Source: Semisulcospira habei (lineage: Eukaryota > Mollusca > Gastropoda > Semisulcospiridae). From it: a stretch of 64,000 bases of DNA. The stretch covers positions 183,069,102 to 183,133,101 of the forward strand of contig BTPG01000001.1 in the NCBI GenBank assembly GCA_036245525.1, written 5' to 3'. A program made the translations under genes and the position numbers. Of this stretch, positions 1-12,868 are shown piece by piece. The notes under the pieces are model-generated. The model made no database searches. It saw nothing but the letters and a program-made list of their open reading frames with translations, and was not told the DNA's origin. Every line of letters begins with the position of its first letter. The first letter of the stretch is position 1.

Positions 1-1364
1 GATTCCCATTGTCTGCGGTAGCCAGTTTCTCTTTTTCTCGTTCTATCTGTTTATCAAGCTCACCTAGTTTGGCTACATTATTTACCATCTCACCTCTGAT
101 TGACTGCAGTGATTTATCCAAGCCCATAATCTCCCGCATTGACAAAGGAAGGTCGTCTATTGTTTTCATAGCATCATTTATTTGTCCTTCAGTAAATGAG
201 GTTTCTTGTATTACCATGTCTGCTATTTCTGGCAGGCTTGTTACTGCTGCCATTTCAATTTCTTGTCCCGTTGGTAATCTTGTTTGCGGTGGGTCAAATG
301 GTTGTTGTGATGCGTCTAGTGTGGTAGTGTAGCATCTGTGCTTGTCGCTCTCGCTTTCAGCTCCCACCACTGGCTAGCAGTTTTGCAAAAAGGGGAGCAG
401 AGTATGTCAGTCTCTTCCTGCCAGTACACAGCCTCTCCAACAACAAGCCTCATGTAGTGTCTCCTCGTGGCGACTCACGGTAACCGAGCACCTTATGGAC
501 TCGGGCTGAACTACAGAGGACTCGGAGGAGGTCTGGCCCCCAGACATGCGGCACGCAGGCCCATCGATATGTGGACAAGCCCTGATGCCCATGAACCAGA
601 CCCCCAGCTATGGGTAAATAGCCCCACTGCCTTGTGGGTGCCTTGGGAGAGGCAAAGGCTAGGGGAGTAAACCCTATACAAATCCGGGCAGGGATGCTCG
701 ATAGCCTTGGTTAGCAGATCTCCTTCGAGAAGGAAAACTCCGAGGATAAACCTGAGTAGATGGGACTCGTAAGCCTTGGTCGGCAACCCATCTAAGAGAA
801 GGACACTCCAAAGCCAAACCATCCTGTGCTCCCAGGAAAGGCCTTTTGACCAGGAGTTAAGGGTGAGGTAACCCCGACAGAAACCCCGAGTGCTGAAGAC
901 GGAGGTACTGGGCTGCACAGCGCACTCTAATAAACCACAGTACCAGGCATATACAGCCATATGACCCTTGTTTGCGTGTCGTGAAGAGTAGTAACAAGAT
1001 GAGGTGTTAACTTCTTACTAACGTTACTACCAACACCAAGGTAACACTGCAGTGCTACTTCACCACCATCAGTTTTGATTGTACTTAAAACTGTAAACTT
1101 AGCAGGGTTATTTTTATGGGTTAGATACACTTTCCCTCTGTCTGTGTTTACAAATAAGTGACCTTTTTCATATTCAAACTGATTAGGATCTATTACATCT
1201 GGGTGCACACCAACACTGTCATAAAATGAGTTCACTTTGCTTTGTAAAAGTTCCTGTTGCAAACTAAAAGTATTTCCCATTCCAGTCATATCTGTAGCAC
1301 TGGTATCAGAGACATCCATGACATCCATTTCAAAATCATCATGATTAAATCCTCCCGCTGCCAT
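1..1364 (-). pseudogene. Coiled-coil/membrane protein of element A, partial and interrupted
   Basis: Starts at 1364 with MAAGGFN and runs leftwards off the window. It matches the intact counterpart at 33988-35043 (shared stretches such as NSFYDSVG and DPNQFEYEKGHLF). A 678-bp insertion at 289-966 splits it near codon 133, after LHDTQ; the gene resumes at 288-1 in the coiled-coil part. Function is unknown. In the intact copy the protein has a long coiled coil followed by a membrane segment, which suggests a virion or membrane-associated structural role (inference). Confidence 0.8.
289..966. mobile_element. 678-bp insertion with 10-bp target duplication
   Basis: CTTGTTTGCG occurs at 279-288 and again at 967-976, exactly where the element A coiled-coil gene is broken, so this is a target-site duplication. 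Near the ends are imperfect inverted termini, GGGTCAAATGG and CCATATGACC(C), which would fit a non-autonomous DNA transposon with a 9-10 bp duplication (Mutator-like). The interior around 640-930 resembles the 5' untranslated part of the LINE at 59846-63880 (GGCTAGGGGAGTAAACCC against GGCTAAGGGAGGAAACCC), so a retroposon origin is the alternative. No coding region is recognised. Confidence 0.6.
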
Positions 1365-1402
1365 TTTTATTAATTTAATATTTTTGATTTTTGCATAATA
1401 AA

Positions 1403-2668
1403 ATGACATCATTTTACGGATCAAAGTTAGACCCATATAGAAAACTACATGAGCCTCTCGGTGTTAAGGGCATTAGGCAATCAATTGTCATCACAAACAA
1501 TCCAAGTACCATAGACCAAAACCAAACTCTTACTGTAAAGTTTGCGAACCTAGGGCCCAGTGACGTTATTGTTCCTGGCACTGCTCGTCTTGCATTTAAT
1601 ATTGAACAGATGTGAACAGAACACTAGTTAACAACCTAGGCAGAGCAATTATTAGAACTATTAAAGTTAAAATAGGACAGGAAGTGTTTAGTCTTGACGA
1701 TGCTGATGTGTTCTACTGCTACAAAGATCTTTGGCTCACAAGAGAAGAAAGAGAAGATCGTATTTACCAAGGCATACAGTCTGATAACATTACCAAACTT
1801 CGAATCGACGCCGGTGACAAAACAACCACAGCAGCCAAGGACGTTATTATGGCAAAAACATATGGAACCAGATTTTACATTTCACTTGAATTTGAAATCC
1901 TAACAGCGCATTTGCCTTATTACCAAGGAGCACTGAATGACCGTCTAAGCTTTGAACTAACTTTCAATGACTACTCCAAAGTTATAAAATCATCTGCCAC
2001 AGATGCAACATACAAGATCTCTAACATTTCTTTGGAATATGAAATTGTCATACTTACTGATCTAGCCAGACTCATTCAAAATCAGTATCAGTCAAGACTT
2101 CCAATTTATTATGACCGGGTGATTAGGCATAGTTTAATGCATAAAGACAAAAGCGATCCAGTGTGAAACATAAACTTGAACACACCTGCTAGGTCACTGA
2201 AAGGCATACTCATGTTGTTTGTTGAACCCAGTAATCCATACAAAAGAGATTCAGAAAAATTCTACAATCCAAAGATTACACATTTGTCTTGTACAATCAA
2301 AGGCCGCCCAAACCAAGTGTATGCATCAGGAATGCAACCTTATCAGCACTACGACGAGATCACAAAATATTTTGCAGGCGGGAGACTTAGAGAAAAACCA
2401 GCAAACATGGCGTGTAAAGATTTACATCTGTATGACGTTAGGATCGGACAATACCTAATGAATAAGTATGCACTGTGGCTAGACCTGCGTAGTACAGACG
2501 ACGACTACCTATACGGGTCAGGTTGTACTGTTGAAAACGGCAATGACGGAATTACAATCCAAATACAAAAAAGGTTAAAATCGCTGCAGCAATAAATATA
2601 TATTTGTATCTGTTTATGACGCTCAACTCAATATTGCAGAAAGCAGACTAAGTGGTCACGTGTATTAA
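1403..2668 (+). pseudogene. Major capsid protein pseudogene (element A)
   Basis: Homologous along its whole length to the intact presumed capsid gene on the minus strand at 32664-33947. The start at 1403 lies in the element's usual context (ATAAAATG). Breaks seen: a short deletion near 1605 that shifts frame and reaches a stop at 1613; a Trp-to-TGA change at about 2164; and a frameshift near 2572. The C-terminal block with LWLDLRSTDDDYLYGSG is still recognisable. The gene cannot give a full-length product. Confidence 0.88.
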
Positions 2669-4577
2669 AATTATATTCTGTATTAAAATGAACTTGATGA
2701 CACTCGACCCACACTGTGGTTTGTTTTGTGGTGCCACAGGGTGTGGGAAAACTGAATTTGTTCTTGACCTCTTACAAACAGGATACATCCATCATTTCGA
2801 AAACATAGTAATATTCTGTCCTACAATCAAACACAACAAAGCTTATCACAACCGTTTATTCATTTGGACTGACAACAACATTTATTTAGTTGACCCTGAG
2901 AAAAAACTGAACGACTACCTACAATATTTTTACAAACAATTTGAAGGGCAGTCAGCCCTGTTTATAGTTGATGACTGCTCTGCAGAAAAAGACATTGTCA
3001 AAAAGAGAAACACATTAGCAGAACTTGCCTTCAGTGGCAGACACGCAAATGTCAGTGTATGGATTCTCACTCAAAAATATAATGCTGTATTGAAAGATTT
3101 TTGAGAGCAACTAAAGTTTATCTGTTTGTTTTACTGTAAAGATTGTGACAGCTTTGAAGACTGTCTCTGTCACGACCCCGCTTCCGGGGTGCGAGCTATG
3201 AGCGCTACCGCTCGAGACACACCCAACCCACACTAACACAAACCTAACACAAACACCAGAGGAACAATGATGACGACATTTATTAAATAAAACCCTAACA
3301 ATAACCAACTATTTTCACACAGCCACGCGTTCACACCTCACTTTCACACTCGCACACGTCCGAACTCCTCACCCCGAATATCTATACACAATACAAAATA
3401 ACAACAAAATATATAATAATAAAATATCCCTAATAAAATACAAACAAACAGTATATAAATAAACTACTATCCTTACTAATAATATAAAAGAAAACGGGCT
3501 GAAAGGCTTAAACCCATACGCCACTAGACCCCGCCGGGAGCACAAGCGTCAAGCGCCGACGCCAGTTAAGACCAACGCCTTTGCTTCCGCCGAGTCTCTA
3601 TCACAGCATGTGGCTCCTTAAGTAATACAATAGTTCAAATAGCACAATAACTATATGAACCAAATATGCTTGCTTACTAACTCAAATAAAGATCGAGAAA
3701 AAAAAGAATACAATCCATACGCTACTATATCTCCCCAGCGGGATCACGAACAACAAGTTCGAACTAACCTGATGCTCTAGCAAACTAGGCGTTAACAGCA
3801 AAAGGTTCTTTTGACTAGCACGTCTCAGAATAACCAATATCACATATACAAATGGAGACTAAACAATATCGCATATACAAATGGAAGCTAAACAATATCA
3901 CATATGCAAATGGAGAAGATGTCCTTAATATAACTGAAAGTCGAATAAACAATATATTTCACGTCACGGGACCTTCTCGCCAGGAGCACAACCGTTGAGC
4001 GCAGCTCAACTCGACGATCTTGCTTCCGCGATAAGGTCTTCCGTAACACAGGCTACTTTAACAATATAACAACTCAAAATGTCACTGTAACAATGCTCCT
4101 CTCGCAATTCAGTCGCTACAAGGAGATGAAATATACTAACGTTCTTTACATTATAATTATACAAAACTTCACGTAAACAGGTTAAAAAGAACTACATGGG
4201 ACGACCCGACCTGACTAAATATGAGGCGTGCCGCGACACTCGCGAAGGCATCCAGGTCCGGTGTCGTAGCCCACAAGGCGGAGTGACACAGTCAGCTTTC
4301 ACGTAGAACCACAGCATGGTGGCAGACTAGCCGGTTAGTTCTTTGGATTTAAAGATGCACGAAAACACAGGTGCAAAAATACTCATATAAATAACTAACA
4401 AAAGAAACAAAATGATCAAGTCACCCTTCCCGCAACTTTAATTACTGTCTTTTGTATTCCCTTCACCTCTCTCTCACAACGGTAAACTCAACATATTCCC
4501 TTCACCTCTCTCCCTCCGAATTCAATCTGAACACATTCCCTTCACTTCTCCCACAGCGAAAAACTAACTTCAACAAA

Positions 4578-6220
4578 ATCTATCTATCTATCTATATCCC
4601 GTAGTCTTGCCGACCGTTGGGGCACCACTGATGACTTGTCAACCAGCTCCCTCCAATCCTCTCTGTTCTCTGCCATTCTCAGCGTATTGCCCAGCTTCAG
4701 TCCTGTCCACTCTGAGATATTGTCCTCCCATCTTTTCCTCTGTCTTCCTCTCTTCCTCCTTGCACAGTGCCTTGCAGGATTGTTTTGGCAAGCCCTGCTG
4801 AACGCGTGACATGCCCATACCACTTCAGTTTGCGTTTTCTCACAATGGCTAATAAGTCTTCATAGGGCCCGATGGCTTGCCTGATTCTGCTTCCCACTTC
4901 CTCGTTTGTGATGTGATCTCTGTATGAGATGCCAAGCAGCCTTTGAAAACATCTCATTTCAGTGGCTTGTATCCTTCTTTCAAGGTCTGCTGTGAGGGTC
5001 CATGACTCGCAGGCATACAAGAACACTGAGATGACTAAGGAGCGCATCAGTCTGATCTTGGAGCAGAGTGTGATGTTTCTGTCCTTCCATATGGTCTTCA
5101 TTCTTGTCAGTGCTGTTGTTGTCTGCGCAATCCTGGACAGTATTTCTGGTTTTGATCCCTCATCTGTCACAATGGCTCCTAAGCATTTAAATTTCTTAAC
5201 TGTTTCCAGTTTTTGGCCTCCAACCATGATTTCAATGCCACTGGCGTTATTGATCATCAGTTTGGTCTTCTCTGCACTGATTTCCATCCCATATGCAATG
5301 GCTGTACTATCCAGCTTTTCCACCAGCTGAGCTCCTTTTCTGTTCCTTCAAGGCCATCAATGTCGTCCACAAAGCGCAGGTTCGTGATTGTTCTGCCTCC
5401 AATACTGACAGTTCCTTCATGATCTTTAAGAGCGTCCATCATGATTCTTTCCAGGAAGATGTTGAAAAGAGTAGGTGAGAGCAAGCAGCCTTGTCTGACT
5501 CCAACTGTAGTCCTAAACCAGTTTCCTATTTTGCCGTTGAAGCAGACTGCGCTAGTGGCCTTGTTGTAAAGGTTTGCTATGACTTTGATCAGGTTGGCAG
5601 TGATGTTGTATAGCTTCATGGTGGACCAAAGGGCTGCATGCCACACCCTGTCAAACGCTTTCTTAAAATCCACAAAGACATGATAGAGGTCCTGCTGGTG
5701 CTGGAGGTATCTCTCACATAGAACTCTCAGGTTGAAGATCTGCTCAGTTGTGCTGTGCCCTGGTCTGAAGCCTGCCTGTTCCTCAGCTATGATTTCCTCT
5801 GCCTGTGGCTTCAGCCTGTTCAGTAGGATCTTTAACATGACTTTGCTTGGGTGGGATATAAGACTGATCGTGCGATAGTTCTGGCATTGATGTAAGTTGC
5901 CTTTTTTGGGGAGAGTTATTATAAGTGATTGGGTCCATGGTGTGGGCCAATCCCCTGACTGCCAGATCTTATTGCAGATTGTTAGTAAGGCGCTTATCGT
6001 GTCTTCTCCCCCTTCTTGGACTAGCTCTGCAGGGATGTTGTCTGCTCCTGCTGCCTTCCCTTTTTTCAGCGACTTCACTGCAGCCTCTACTTCTTCTCGG
6101 AGGATGGGATAGTTGCCATTGTTGGTCACGGGTGGGTTGACAAGTATGCCTGGGTCCCCTGCAGCTCGGTGGTTGTACAAATCTGAGCAGTACTCTGTCC
6201 ATCTCTTTAGTATGTCTTGG
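4578..6220 (-). pseudogene. 5'-truncated RTE-like LINE reverse transcriptase
   Basis: Minus-strand reverse transcriptase from the fingers (KGKAAGADNIPAELV) through AFDRVWH, GVRQGCLLSP and the active-site block RFVDDIDGL (FVDD in place of the common YADD or FADD), then the thumb and a C-terminal RKRKLKWYGHVTR block. At least two frameshifts (about 5290 and 4720) break it. It ends in a (TATC)n tail at 4578-4600, which is common in RTE elements. TCAACAAA at 4570-4577 is repeated at 6221-6228, giving an 8-bp target duplication. The endonuclease is missing, so the copy is dead on arrival. Confidence 0.85.
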
Positions 6221-6344
6221 TCAACAAATACATATTTACAATCGCATCACGCTCCCCGCAACAATAAATTCAACCTCAGCAGAATACATATCTACATGTC
6301 ACCACCTGACTCACTTCCAATGTTTACACTAACCATACGCTAAA

Positions 6345-7005
6345 TAGTGAAATAGTCCCTGACACACAGACTGTCTATAGTGATTTTAAACCTGTGATTA
6401 GTGCGTACAAAGCCCGTGAGTGGCAGTCCGAGTGGGACAAAGAGGAAGGGAACAAGCTTCATGAAGCTCTTCCTAAGGTGTCTGACAGTCTACCTTTCCG
6501 CTGCGGCAGCCGCCGTGAGGAGACTGTCCTTGCTTGGCTCCACATCGGGCACACGTATGTTACGCACTCTTACTTACTTAAACAGGATGAGCGTCCATGG
6601 TGTTTTGCCTGTGATGAGCAGTTTTCTGTTCGACACTTTTTGCTGTATTGTGCTGACCTAATTGACAAACACTTCACAGCAGACTCCTTGTTCCCCCGGA
6701 CAAAATCTTCAATTTTTTGAGAGAATGCAATATTTTTAACAAGATCTGAGCATTCATAGACTATGTGAATTTTTTTATTTGCCCTTTTTAAGAGTCTGTA
6801 GACGTTTCTTTTAAAGACGTGCAACATTTTAGCCTGAGATTTTTAATCTATATTTACATCTTGTCTTAAGACCTTGCTTTTAGTCTGGCTGACCAGATTT
6901 TTACCCATCCCGCCGTGAGATGGCCTTAGTCGCCTGCTCGGCGTTAAACCCAAATAACTAACTAACTAACCTATTCGCCCGTTCGGCGTTAAACCCCCGA
7001 TAACT
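6345..7005 (+). pseudogene. 3' fragment of a LINE with RNase H-tail-like coding end
   Basis: An open stretch at 6394-6720 reads SAYKAREWQSEW, then REETVLAWLHIGHTYVTHSYLL, then a C..C...H....C cluster (WCFACDEQFSVRHFLLYC). This is the usual C-terminal end of I/Jockey-type LINE polyproteins (from family knowledge). It is followed by a 3' region ending in GGCGTTAAACCC and an (AACT)n tail at about 6955-6975, plus a second copy of the same 3' motif at 6978-7005. It is nested within the TG...CA insertion and has no RT domain left. Confidence 0.6.
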
Positions 7006-7856
7006 AATCTGCCGCTAGATACTCTAGGTACTACAAAATAGCCCTCTACTTCCTATTCTTTTATTCTACACCTGCCCCCAACACGCTAGCCAAAATAATA
7101 ATACAGAACAAGCAAACACAAACAAACCCCCCGAGCAAATGGCCACTAGAGAACTGTTGCGTGTACTCACTGTCATCCGTGAAGACGCCCCGGCCAAGAC
7201 AAACAAGACAAGACAAGCCAGGGGTAAAGTCGTCGCAGCTCTTCTCTTCTCTCTCCTTCCTCCGACAACGGCTCCGGGGACGACGCGAACGTATCGCAGG
7301 TACGATACAAATGACCGACACAGCTGCTTGTGGCCTCCAGCAAATGGCGAACCACGCCTGGAAAACCACCCTCGGAGGCTTGCTGTTAAAGCGACTGACT
7401 CGTTCGCTGGTGGAAAAGCGACTGATGAAAACTTGGATAACTTAAGGTTGGCGAAAAATCGCTCACTACATCATGTGATGTAGAACCACATGAAACACTA
7501 ACCACCCTATGGCGTTCAGACTGGGCGGCCACGTGTGGTACGCCAACATCCAAACTGTCACACGGCAGCAAATACTCGTGTTCAGGCCAAATACTACACA
7601 CCTACGCTATCGTTACCCGGTGACTAACTGAATCCTGTCACCCCTCTAAACTTACTACCCTACAAAAGTAGGCAAAGAAAATCCGTATCGTGACAGTCTC
7701 AGAGAGAACGATGTTATCCCAAATAAACATGAACGAGACATTGTGAAAAACAAACTGACATCAACTAAGCATCTAAAGCTTACTTTAAAGACAGATCAGC
7801 CTACAGGATATGGGTTAGTGAATTAATTTATACTTTTGTTTTGTCCATAAAAAAGG

Positions 7857-8702
7857 ATGGACAGACAAATGCAAGCAGTTGATGTTACAGAGTGCTTCAA
7901 AGATGTTGAGCGCTTTACTGACTTAAAAACACGTGTGTTTGAACCCGGCTTAAAACTCTCAACGCCAGCAAAGATATACATGACATATAATGTAACTTTG
8001 GAATATTCTGATGGTCCACCACATTATGAGTATGAGACTGTTTCTCTGAAGACATATGTTTTTAAAGCCCCCACCCGGGTCTGCCCTGGGGGACTTGGGT
8101 GGGGTTAGGTATTTTTTAGTTCCCAGGGTCACCCTGGTCAGCCCCAGAGGGTGGGTTTTTCTCTCTATTCTGGGGCATGTGTTTCTGTCTACCCTTTGTC
8201 CATTCACCTGTATTTGCCTTTTTAAAACTCTCCCTACTGTCTGCACTGCCTGTAGCTCTTGATATTGGATGTGTGTTGCTAAATGGTCTTAGCTTTATTT
8301 AGGCCCCATGTGTTAGGTTTATTTAACGTATTTGACCGGCTGGCGACATACATTTATTGTTCTGTTTATTTTATTTTATTTTTTTTCACAAGCAGTGCAG
8401 GCACGTCCTGATAAAGCCTTGTTGCTGTCGGGACGTTAAGCAGTGTACAATCAATCAATCATGTTTTTAAAGTTTATGATACTGTGACTGGTTTGAGTCG
8501 ATGTGTAAACACATATTTTATCAACTAAGAAAACTACATTATTATATTGAAAGTGTTACATTCAATAAAGTAATATTACACCTGCAGCACAATCACAAGA
8601 CTTTAAGACACTCACCAGGGAACTGGTTGATTTGTTTTGGTGGTTAAACTAAATTTGTTTATTGTAGCTACAGCTAATAAAGCAGTATTACATAAGGTGT
8701 AA
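7857..8702 (+). pseudogene. Homologue of the 114-aa Polinton protein (element A), interrupted
   Basis: Starts MDRQMQAVDVTECFKDVERF and matches the intact minus-strand gene at 31652-31996 (shared DLTHLFKDV-like start and a YVTYSVTLDY-like core). A LINE 3' fragment at 8068-8460 inserts after about codon 70; the reading then resumes for a short stretch, and a matching end motif (AVLHKV then stop) lies at 8683-8702. Extra sequence lies between. Function unknown. Confidence 0.75.
8068..8460 (+). mobile_element. LINE 3' end fragment with (CAAT)n tail and 12-bp target duplication
   Basis: ATGTTTTTAAAG at 8056-8067 is repeated at 8461-8472 on either side of a 393-bp insert. The insert ends in ACAATCAATCAATC, a short simple-repeat tail, and carries no coding sequence. 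This fits a 5'-truncated LINE, or a SINE using a LINE 3' end, inserted in plus orientation. Confidence 0.75.
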
Positions 8703-8743
8703 TTTTTTTTTTCTCCATTTATTATTTTGTCAGACAAATAAAA

Positions 8744-11700
8744 ATGACGGACAATGCTCAAAGCCCTCCAAGTCAATCAAGCTTAAGAAACGTGTTTCAC
8801 ACAACAGACTTGCCTATATCTAATAATAATAATAATAAATAATAATTACGGTATTTATAATGCGCTTATCTTATAATAATTATAACTCTAAGCGCACACT
8901 CACAACTCGCGCACGCATGCGCACGCTTTAGACAATGACTCACGTACCACAAACAGTGAAATACATTACGACGGTCAGCTTGGGGTGGGGAGTGCGGTGA
9001 TATAGTGCTAAAACTGTTGAAAGAGGTGAGTTTTGAGGGCGGACTGGAAGGAGGAGAGAGAGTGTTTCTGACGGAGAGAGAGTGGGAGAGTGTTCCAGAT
9101 GGATGGACCGTAGACGGAGGAGGAGCGGGGACCGAAAGTGTTAAGTTTGGTGCGAGGGATGTGGAGGCGGAGAGGGTCGGAGGCAGAGCGGAGGGAGCGG
9201 GAAGGTGTGTAGGGGTGAAGTAAGTTGGAGAGATAGGCAGGAGCGCAGTTGTTCAGGGATTTGTAGCAGAGAGACACAACTTTGTATTGGATGCGTTGGG
9301 GGATGGGGAGCCAGTGAAGGAGTTTGAGCAGGGGTGTGATGTGGTCGGATTTTTTCTTTCTGAGGACGAGGCGGGCAGCATTGTTCTGGACGCGTTGGAG
9401 AGTGAAGATGGTGGATTGAGGGAGACCGGAAAGGAGAGAGTTGCAATAGTCGATGCGAGATAAGATGAGAGAGACAGCAAGTTTGGTGGCAGCTTCGGTA
9501 GTGAGGTACTTTCTGATCTGACTAATAGTAACAACGTCTATGAATCGATAGAAAACTCTTTTTCTGTCATACAAGATAATCTTCTTGCAGGTAGTGCAAA
9601 GATTCAGGTTGTTGCTAAAATAGAATTTACTAGGGTAGACGGTGAAGTGATTGTATCGTATATCTTGACAAGACAGCACACAGTTAATTCAAGAGAATTG
9701 GAGAACGTGTTTAGAGAAAGACTGTTGCCTGACTTCCTTAAAGCAATTGACAGTGCAAGAATGAAGGGGTCTGGTTGGCACGAAGGACGTGTGCATGAAC
9801 TACAACTGAAACAGTCAAGGTATCATCCTATATTAGGTAAATCATGGTTGCCACTGCCAACAGAGGTTGCAAACAAAAAGTCTGTTGTTAATATTCAAAA
9901 CAATGACCACCATTGTTTCATGTGGTGTGTGCTTGCTAAACTACATTTTGTAAAAACAAGACCCGATCGCGTATCTAACAACACCAAATTTGTAAGTGAA
10001 CTTGATTTCAGTGGTATAGATTTCCCTGTTAAAATAGAGGACATAGACTTGTTTGAAAAACTAAATCCTGGTATATCTGTAAATGTGTATGTGTGGGATA
10101 ATGAGTCTGTTGACAAGTTACAACCCATTAGAGTATCACCACTTGCCCCAACCTATGGACAGCCAGAAGATAAACATGTTGACATGTTATTAATAGGCCC
10201 CGGCACAGGCGCCGGTTATGATGATAACTTTCACTACACAATTATCAGGAGTATGTCACGACTAATTCATGGGCATACAACAAAACACAATGGCAAACAG
10301 GAAGTGTGTAAGAGATGTTTACAGAGATTCTCTTCTATTAAAGTAGCGCACAAACATGTCCAACACTGTAGGTCAGCTGATGACATTCAAACACTACTGA
10401 AGTATCCAGATCTTGGTAGTCGGGTGTATTTTAAGAACTATGGGAATCAGCAAAAGCTGCCGTTTGTAGTGTATGCTGATTTTGAATCCATGGTTGTACC
10501 ATATGAAGGTCCTGTTCCAGAGTCATTACCAAAGATTGTAAAGTTGAGTGACCAAGTGGTGTTCTTTTGGATACATTCTTGTTAGGTCAGACGGTGTGCA
10601 TACAGAACCTGTTATCTACAGAGCGGAAAATGCAGCATGTCTGTTTTTAACAGAAATGAGACAACTGTATAGTCAGGTAGTACATTATCTCACAACATGT
10701 CAGATACCTTTGGTGATGACAGAAGAAGACAAACTAAATTTTGATACAGCAGAGACCTATTGGATTTGTGAACAACCCCTCCAGGGTGATAACGTTCGTG
10801 ACCATGATCATATAACTGGACGCTACAGAGGTGCTGCGCATAACAATTGTAACTTGTTATTAAAAATAGACCCTAAGACATACAAACTGCCTATCTTTTT
10901 CCACAATCTCAAGGGGTATGATTCACATATTATTATGCAGGCTGTGAATGAGCCTTACAAAAAAATTAGTTGTATTGCCCAGACAACTGAAAAATACTTG
11001 ACTTTTAGTTTAGACAAATTAGTGTTTTATGACTCCATGCAACATTTGTCTTTAGGTCTTGCTAGTCTGGCAGAAGGACTGACATCGTTTCCAATAACAA
11101 GTAAATATTTTGAGCCTGAGTTAATCAAGAAAGGTGTGTATCCTTATGAGTACATCAGCGACTGGGTTGTGTTTGAAGAAGGGAGACTGCCACCAAAAGA
11201 GAAATTTTATTCCACACTTAATGGTAAAGGTATTTCTGACTCTGCTCTCGATGCAAGGGGTAAATTAGGGTGCCAGACTATTGATGACTACCATGACTAG
11301 TACTTGATAGCTGATGTTTGTTTGCTAGCAGACGTATTTGAAAGTTACCGTGAAAAGGGCCTGTTACACTACAGTCTTGACCCAGCTTGCTACATAACTA
11401 GTCCTGGCATGACATGGGATGCAATTTTGAAATCCAGTAAGATATCTATAGACCTGTTGTCTGATCGTACGGTGGAACGTGGATTGAGAGGAGGTATAAG
11501 TATAGCAGCAAACAATTATGCCAAAGCCAACAACAAATATCTTGACGACCTTGGGTTTGACCCATCAAGGTCATTCATTACGTACGTGGACGCTAACAAT
11601 TTGTACAGATTCACGATGTGTGAGTTATTGCCCTTGAAAAACTTTTGTTTGTATGATTTGTCACAGTATAATATAACACAGTTAACAAACTATATTATGA

Positions 11701-12868
11701 ATCATGACCGGAATGATGCGAAGGGTTGGATCTTTGAAGTCGACCTAGAGTACCCATACCATCTACACGATTACCACAATGATTATCCATTGGCTGTTGA
11801 GAAAATGAGTATGACGGGGGGAAAAAAAGACACTAAACACAAATCTGAATGACAAATTCAATTACGTTTGTCACTATCGCTTACTGCAGTTTTACATCAG
11901 ACATGGGTTAATACTAAAGAAAGTTCACAGAGGCATTCAATTTGATCAAAGTGCTTTCATGAAAGATTACATAATGAAAAACACAACACTGCATGCGAGA
12001 GATGGTAACACTGCATTTGACAAAGACTTCTTTAAGCTTATGAACAATGCCTGTTTTGGGAAGACAATGGAAAATCCTCATCACCACTAAGATGTGAGAC
12101 TGGTCACAACTGAATCGGGTGCAATTAAACTTACAGGTAAGCCACAGTACACAGGGTATAAAGAGTTTCATTCATCATTGTATGCAGTGTCACTCAAATA
12201 AAAGATTGTTAAACTGGACAAGCCAGTATTCATTGGTATGGCAATTCTTGAGTTGTCAAAATTATTGATGCTTGAATTTTACTATGATTACTTCAAACCA
12301 AAGTATCCTGAATGTCGACTGCTATACACTGACACTGACTCTATGATCATAGACGTGCCTACTGAAGACTTTTATGAAGACATGAAAACAGAGTTACACA
12401 TGTATGACACGTCTGACTACCCTAACAACCACCCATTGTATAGCACACAAAACAAAAAAGTGCCTGGGAAGTTTAAAGACGAACTGAATGGTGTGCCTAT
12501 AGTTGAGTACGTTGGACTGAGATCAAAAATGTATTCTATACTGCATCAAAAGGGAAGTCAGTCGAAAGCCAAAGGAATAAAAAAAAAAACAGCGATTAAA
12601 AAATAAGGGCATTCGTCATGAACATTACAAGCAAGTATTAGATGGAGAACTGATGCCTGATTATCCAAACAAGTCACTGAGATCAAACAAACATAATCTT
12701 GAAATGATCCAAACACATAAAAAGTCACTTCCAGTTGGGGACACAAAACGTGTGTTTCATAGTAAAGAAAAAGCTTATGCGGCTGGGCATTACAGGCTTA
12801 AGTTATCTGAAGGTATTTGTGATGAGCTGGTCGATGAACTGATTGACGAATTGGTCAAAAGTGAGTAA
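8744..12868 (+). pseudogene. Protein-primed family B DNA polymerase pseudogene (element A)
   Basis: Full-length relative of the intact polymerase at 28124-31615. Exonuclease (YADFES, HNLKGYDSH, ADVCLLADVFE) and polymerase motifs (DANNLY, NNACFGKTMEN, YTDTDSM) can all be found, but across several frames. Breaks include a LINE insertion at about 8826-9515, a frameshift near 10560, a stop at about 11298, a frameshift near 11820 where GKKEDTK is disrupted, stops near 12088 and 12198, and a frameshift at about 12590 in an A-run. The start at 8744 follows AATAAAA. Replication function is lost. Confidence 0.9.
8826..9515 (-). mobile_element. CR1/L2-like LINE 3' end inserted in the polymerase pseudogene
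   Basis: Minus-strand coding end with LILSRIDYCNSLLSGLP, LQRVQNNAARLV, LLHWLPIPQRIQYK and WNTLPLSLRQ, the typical RT-thumb/C-terminal part of CR1/L2-type LINEs. It ends at about 9008 with HLFQQF, followed by a 3' untranslated region and a (TTA)n tail at 8826-8840. The insertion point corresponds to about codon 30 of the polymerase, and the flanking duplication is short and ambiguous (CTAATA). 5'-truncated. Confidence 0.82.

Larger units (their letters stand above)
3168..7695. mobile_element. TG...CA-bounded insertion (LTR-like) with 5-bp target duplication
   Basis: GTCTC at 3163-3167 is repeated at 7696-7700. The insert begins TGTCACGA and ends TCGTGACA, a perfect 8-bp inversion with TG...CA ends. 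This pattern with a 5-bp duplication is typical of LTRs of Gypsy-type elements, so a solo LTR or a non-autonomous LTR derivative enlarged by later insertions is the best reading. No gag or pol of its own is seen. Nested inside are an RTE-like LINE (4578-6220) and another LINE fragment (about 6345-7005). The rest (3168-4569 and 7006-7695) is non-coding. Confidence 0.65.
2688..7826 (+). pseudogene. Packaging ATPase pseudogene split by a 4.5-kb insertion (element A)
   Basis: Codons 1 to about 160 lie at 2688-3167 and the last 43 or so at 7696-7826. Walker A (GATGCGKT) and Walker B (LFIVDD) are still present, but an Arg codon has become TGA at about 3102 and the insertion at 3168-7695 removes continuity. 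The intact homologue is on the minus strand at 32033-32644. It was the DNA-packaging motor of the A32/FtsK-HerA type and is now non-functional. Confidence 0.88.
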
